From positions 98,461-162,460 of the forward strand of contig NZ_AWXC01000062.1 of the NCBI RefSeq assembly GCF_000479005.1: DNA of 64,000 bases, given 5' to 3'. Below the pieces are notes generated by a model that did not search any database, was not told the DNA's origin, and saw only the letters and a list, made by a program, of their open reading frames with translations. This DNA is from Prevotella sp. BV3P1. Its GTDB lineage: Bacteria; Bacteroidota; Bacteroidia; Bacteroidales; Bacteroidaceae. Shown in pieces: positions 63,786-64,000 of the stretch (within the stretch, counting starts at the first letter, position 1; every line of letters starts with the position of its first letter). Both the position numbers and the translations under genes were made by a program.

Positions 63786-63818
63786 TATCATAGCTCCACG
63801 GAGTTATGATATTTTTTT
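63786..63818 (+). terminator. Rho-independent terminator of the tRNA-Asp pair
   Basis: Stem TATCATAGCTC/GAGTTATGATA (one G-U pair) with a CACG loop, followed by seven T. Confidence 0.88.
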
Positions 63819-63916
63819 GATCTCTACCCGTGATAAAGGCTCAGTAGAAATTTCCTAAATCTGTTAAAAAGCACAAAAAGCAGATGAACCAAACATTTAC
63901 TTTTCCGCTTTTTATT

Positions 63917-63924
63917 TATTTTTG
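63917..63924 (+). promoter_or_regulatory. Minus 7 box of the last gene
   Basis: TATTTTTG, 29 bases before the ATG at 63954. Confidence 0.5.
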
Positions 63925-63953
63925 CACACATTTATTTCAATAAGTTTCCACAA

Positions 63954-64000
63954 ATGAAGAAACAATATTTCATCTTGATTTTAACAATGGTCGTTTTCTG
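63954..64000 (+). CDS. Start of an exported protein (cut by window edge)
   Basis: Fifteen codons, MKKQYFILILTMVVF, form the beginning of a signal peptide. A minus 7 box lies 29 bases upstream. Nothing can be said about the protein itself. Confidence 0.6.
   Translation, partial: MKKQYFILILTMVVF

Overview
The window is a stretch of chromosome from a member of the Bacteroidetes, most likely Prevotella or a close relative. The signs are promoters of the Bacteroidetes type (TTTG, 19-20 bases, then TAnnTTTG), the families present (DUF5686, DUF4301, DUF1573/A2M, RprX/RprY, NVEALA-like peptide, EF-G2 paralogue), an ATP synthase operon in the Bacteroidetes order and a moderate G+C content. The first gene (gyrA) runs off the left edge and a secreted-protein gene starts at the right edge. 

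Layout. 1-4536: gyrA, a hotdog thioesterase and a large DUF5686 outer-membrane protein, all on the minus strand. 4736-7169: a tight four-gene plus-strand operon (PgpA-like phosphatase, GtrA-like membrane protein, CDP-alcohol phosphatidyltransferase, PAP2/AUR1-like transferase) that matches the inositol-phospholipid/inositol-sphingolipid cluster of Bacteroides but has no inositol-phosphate synthase beside it. 7411-15877: a hemerythrin-LuxR regulator, DUF4301, a RelA/SpoT enzyme with a ruined hydrolase site, a MATE exporter, RmuC and a low-molecular-weight tyrosine phosphatase. 16141-19707: pyruvate phosphate dikinase with a palindromic operator candidate, a small secreted protein and tRNA-Ser(CGA). 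20002-29833: the F1Fo ATP synthase operon, pfkA and nhaD. 30375-41723: RprXY, an EF-G paralogue without the catalytic His, HemW, a uracil permease, a lactonase-like protein, an orphan FecCD permease and TcdA. 41757-45221: a decayed accessory locus (transposase remnant, broken outer-membrane receptor, MG2/plug protein, NVEALA-like peptide). 45432-53870: ispH, a DUF1573 protein and a giant alpha-2-macroglobulin, then a lipoprotein. 54000-59400: a gene-poor zone with two decayed genes, an Lrp regulator, a LysR regulator and a split ThrE exporter with a small overlapping gene. 59427-64000: a secreted GH2 beta-galactosidase and two identical tRNA-Asp genes.

The most interesting structure is not a gene. 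Six intergenic regions carry tandem arrays with a 22-base period. Each unit is a degenerate 15-base palindrome (type AAAGTCATTGACTTT) plus a 7-base linker. The period is about two helical turns, so all palindromes would lie on one face of the DNA. Two of the arrays are also followed about 100 bases later by a second conserved element of about 65 bases. The arrays contain no spacers and do not code; their function is unknown.

Other points of note are catalytic losses that look selected rather than random (EF-G2 GTPase, RelA hydrolase), very short or absent leaders at several promoters, and an overlapping 51-residue gene at the head of the ThrE operon.
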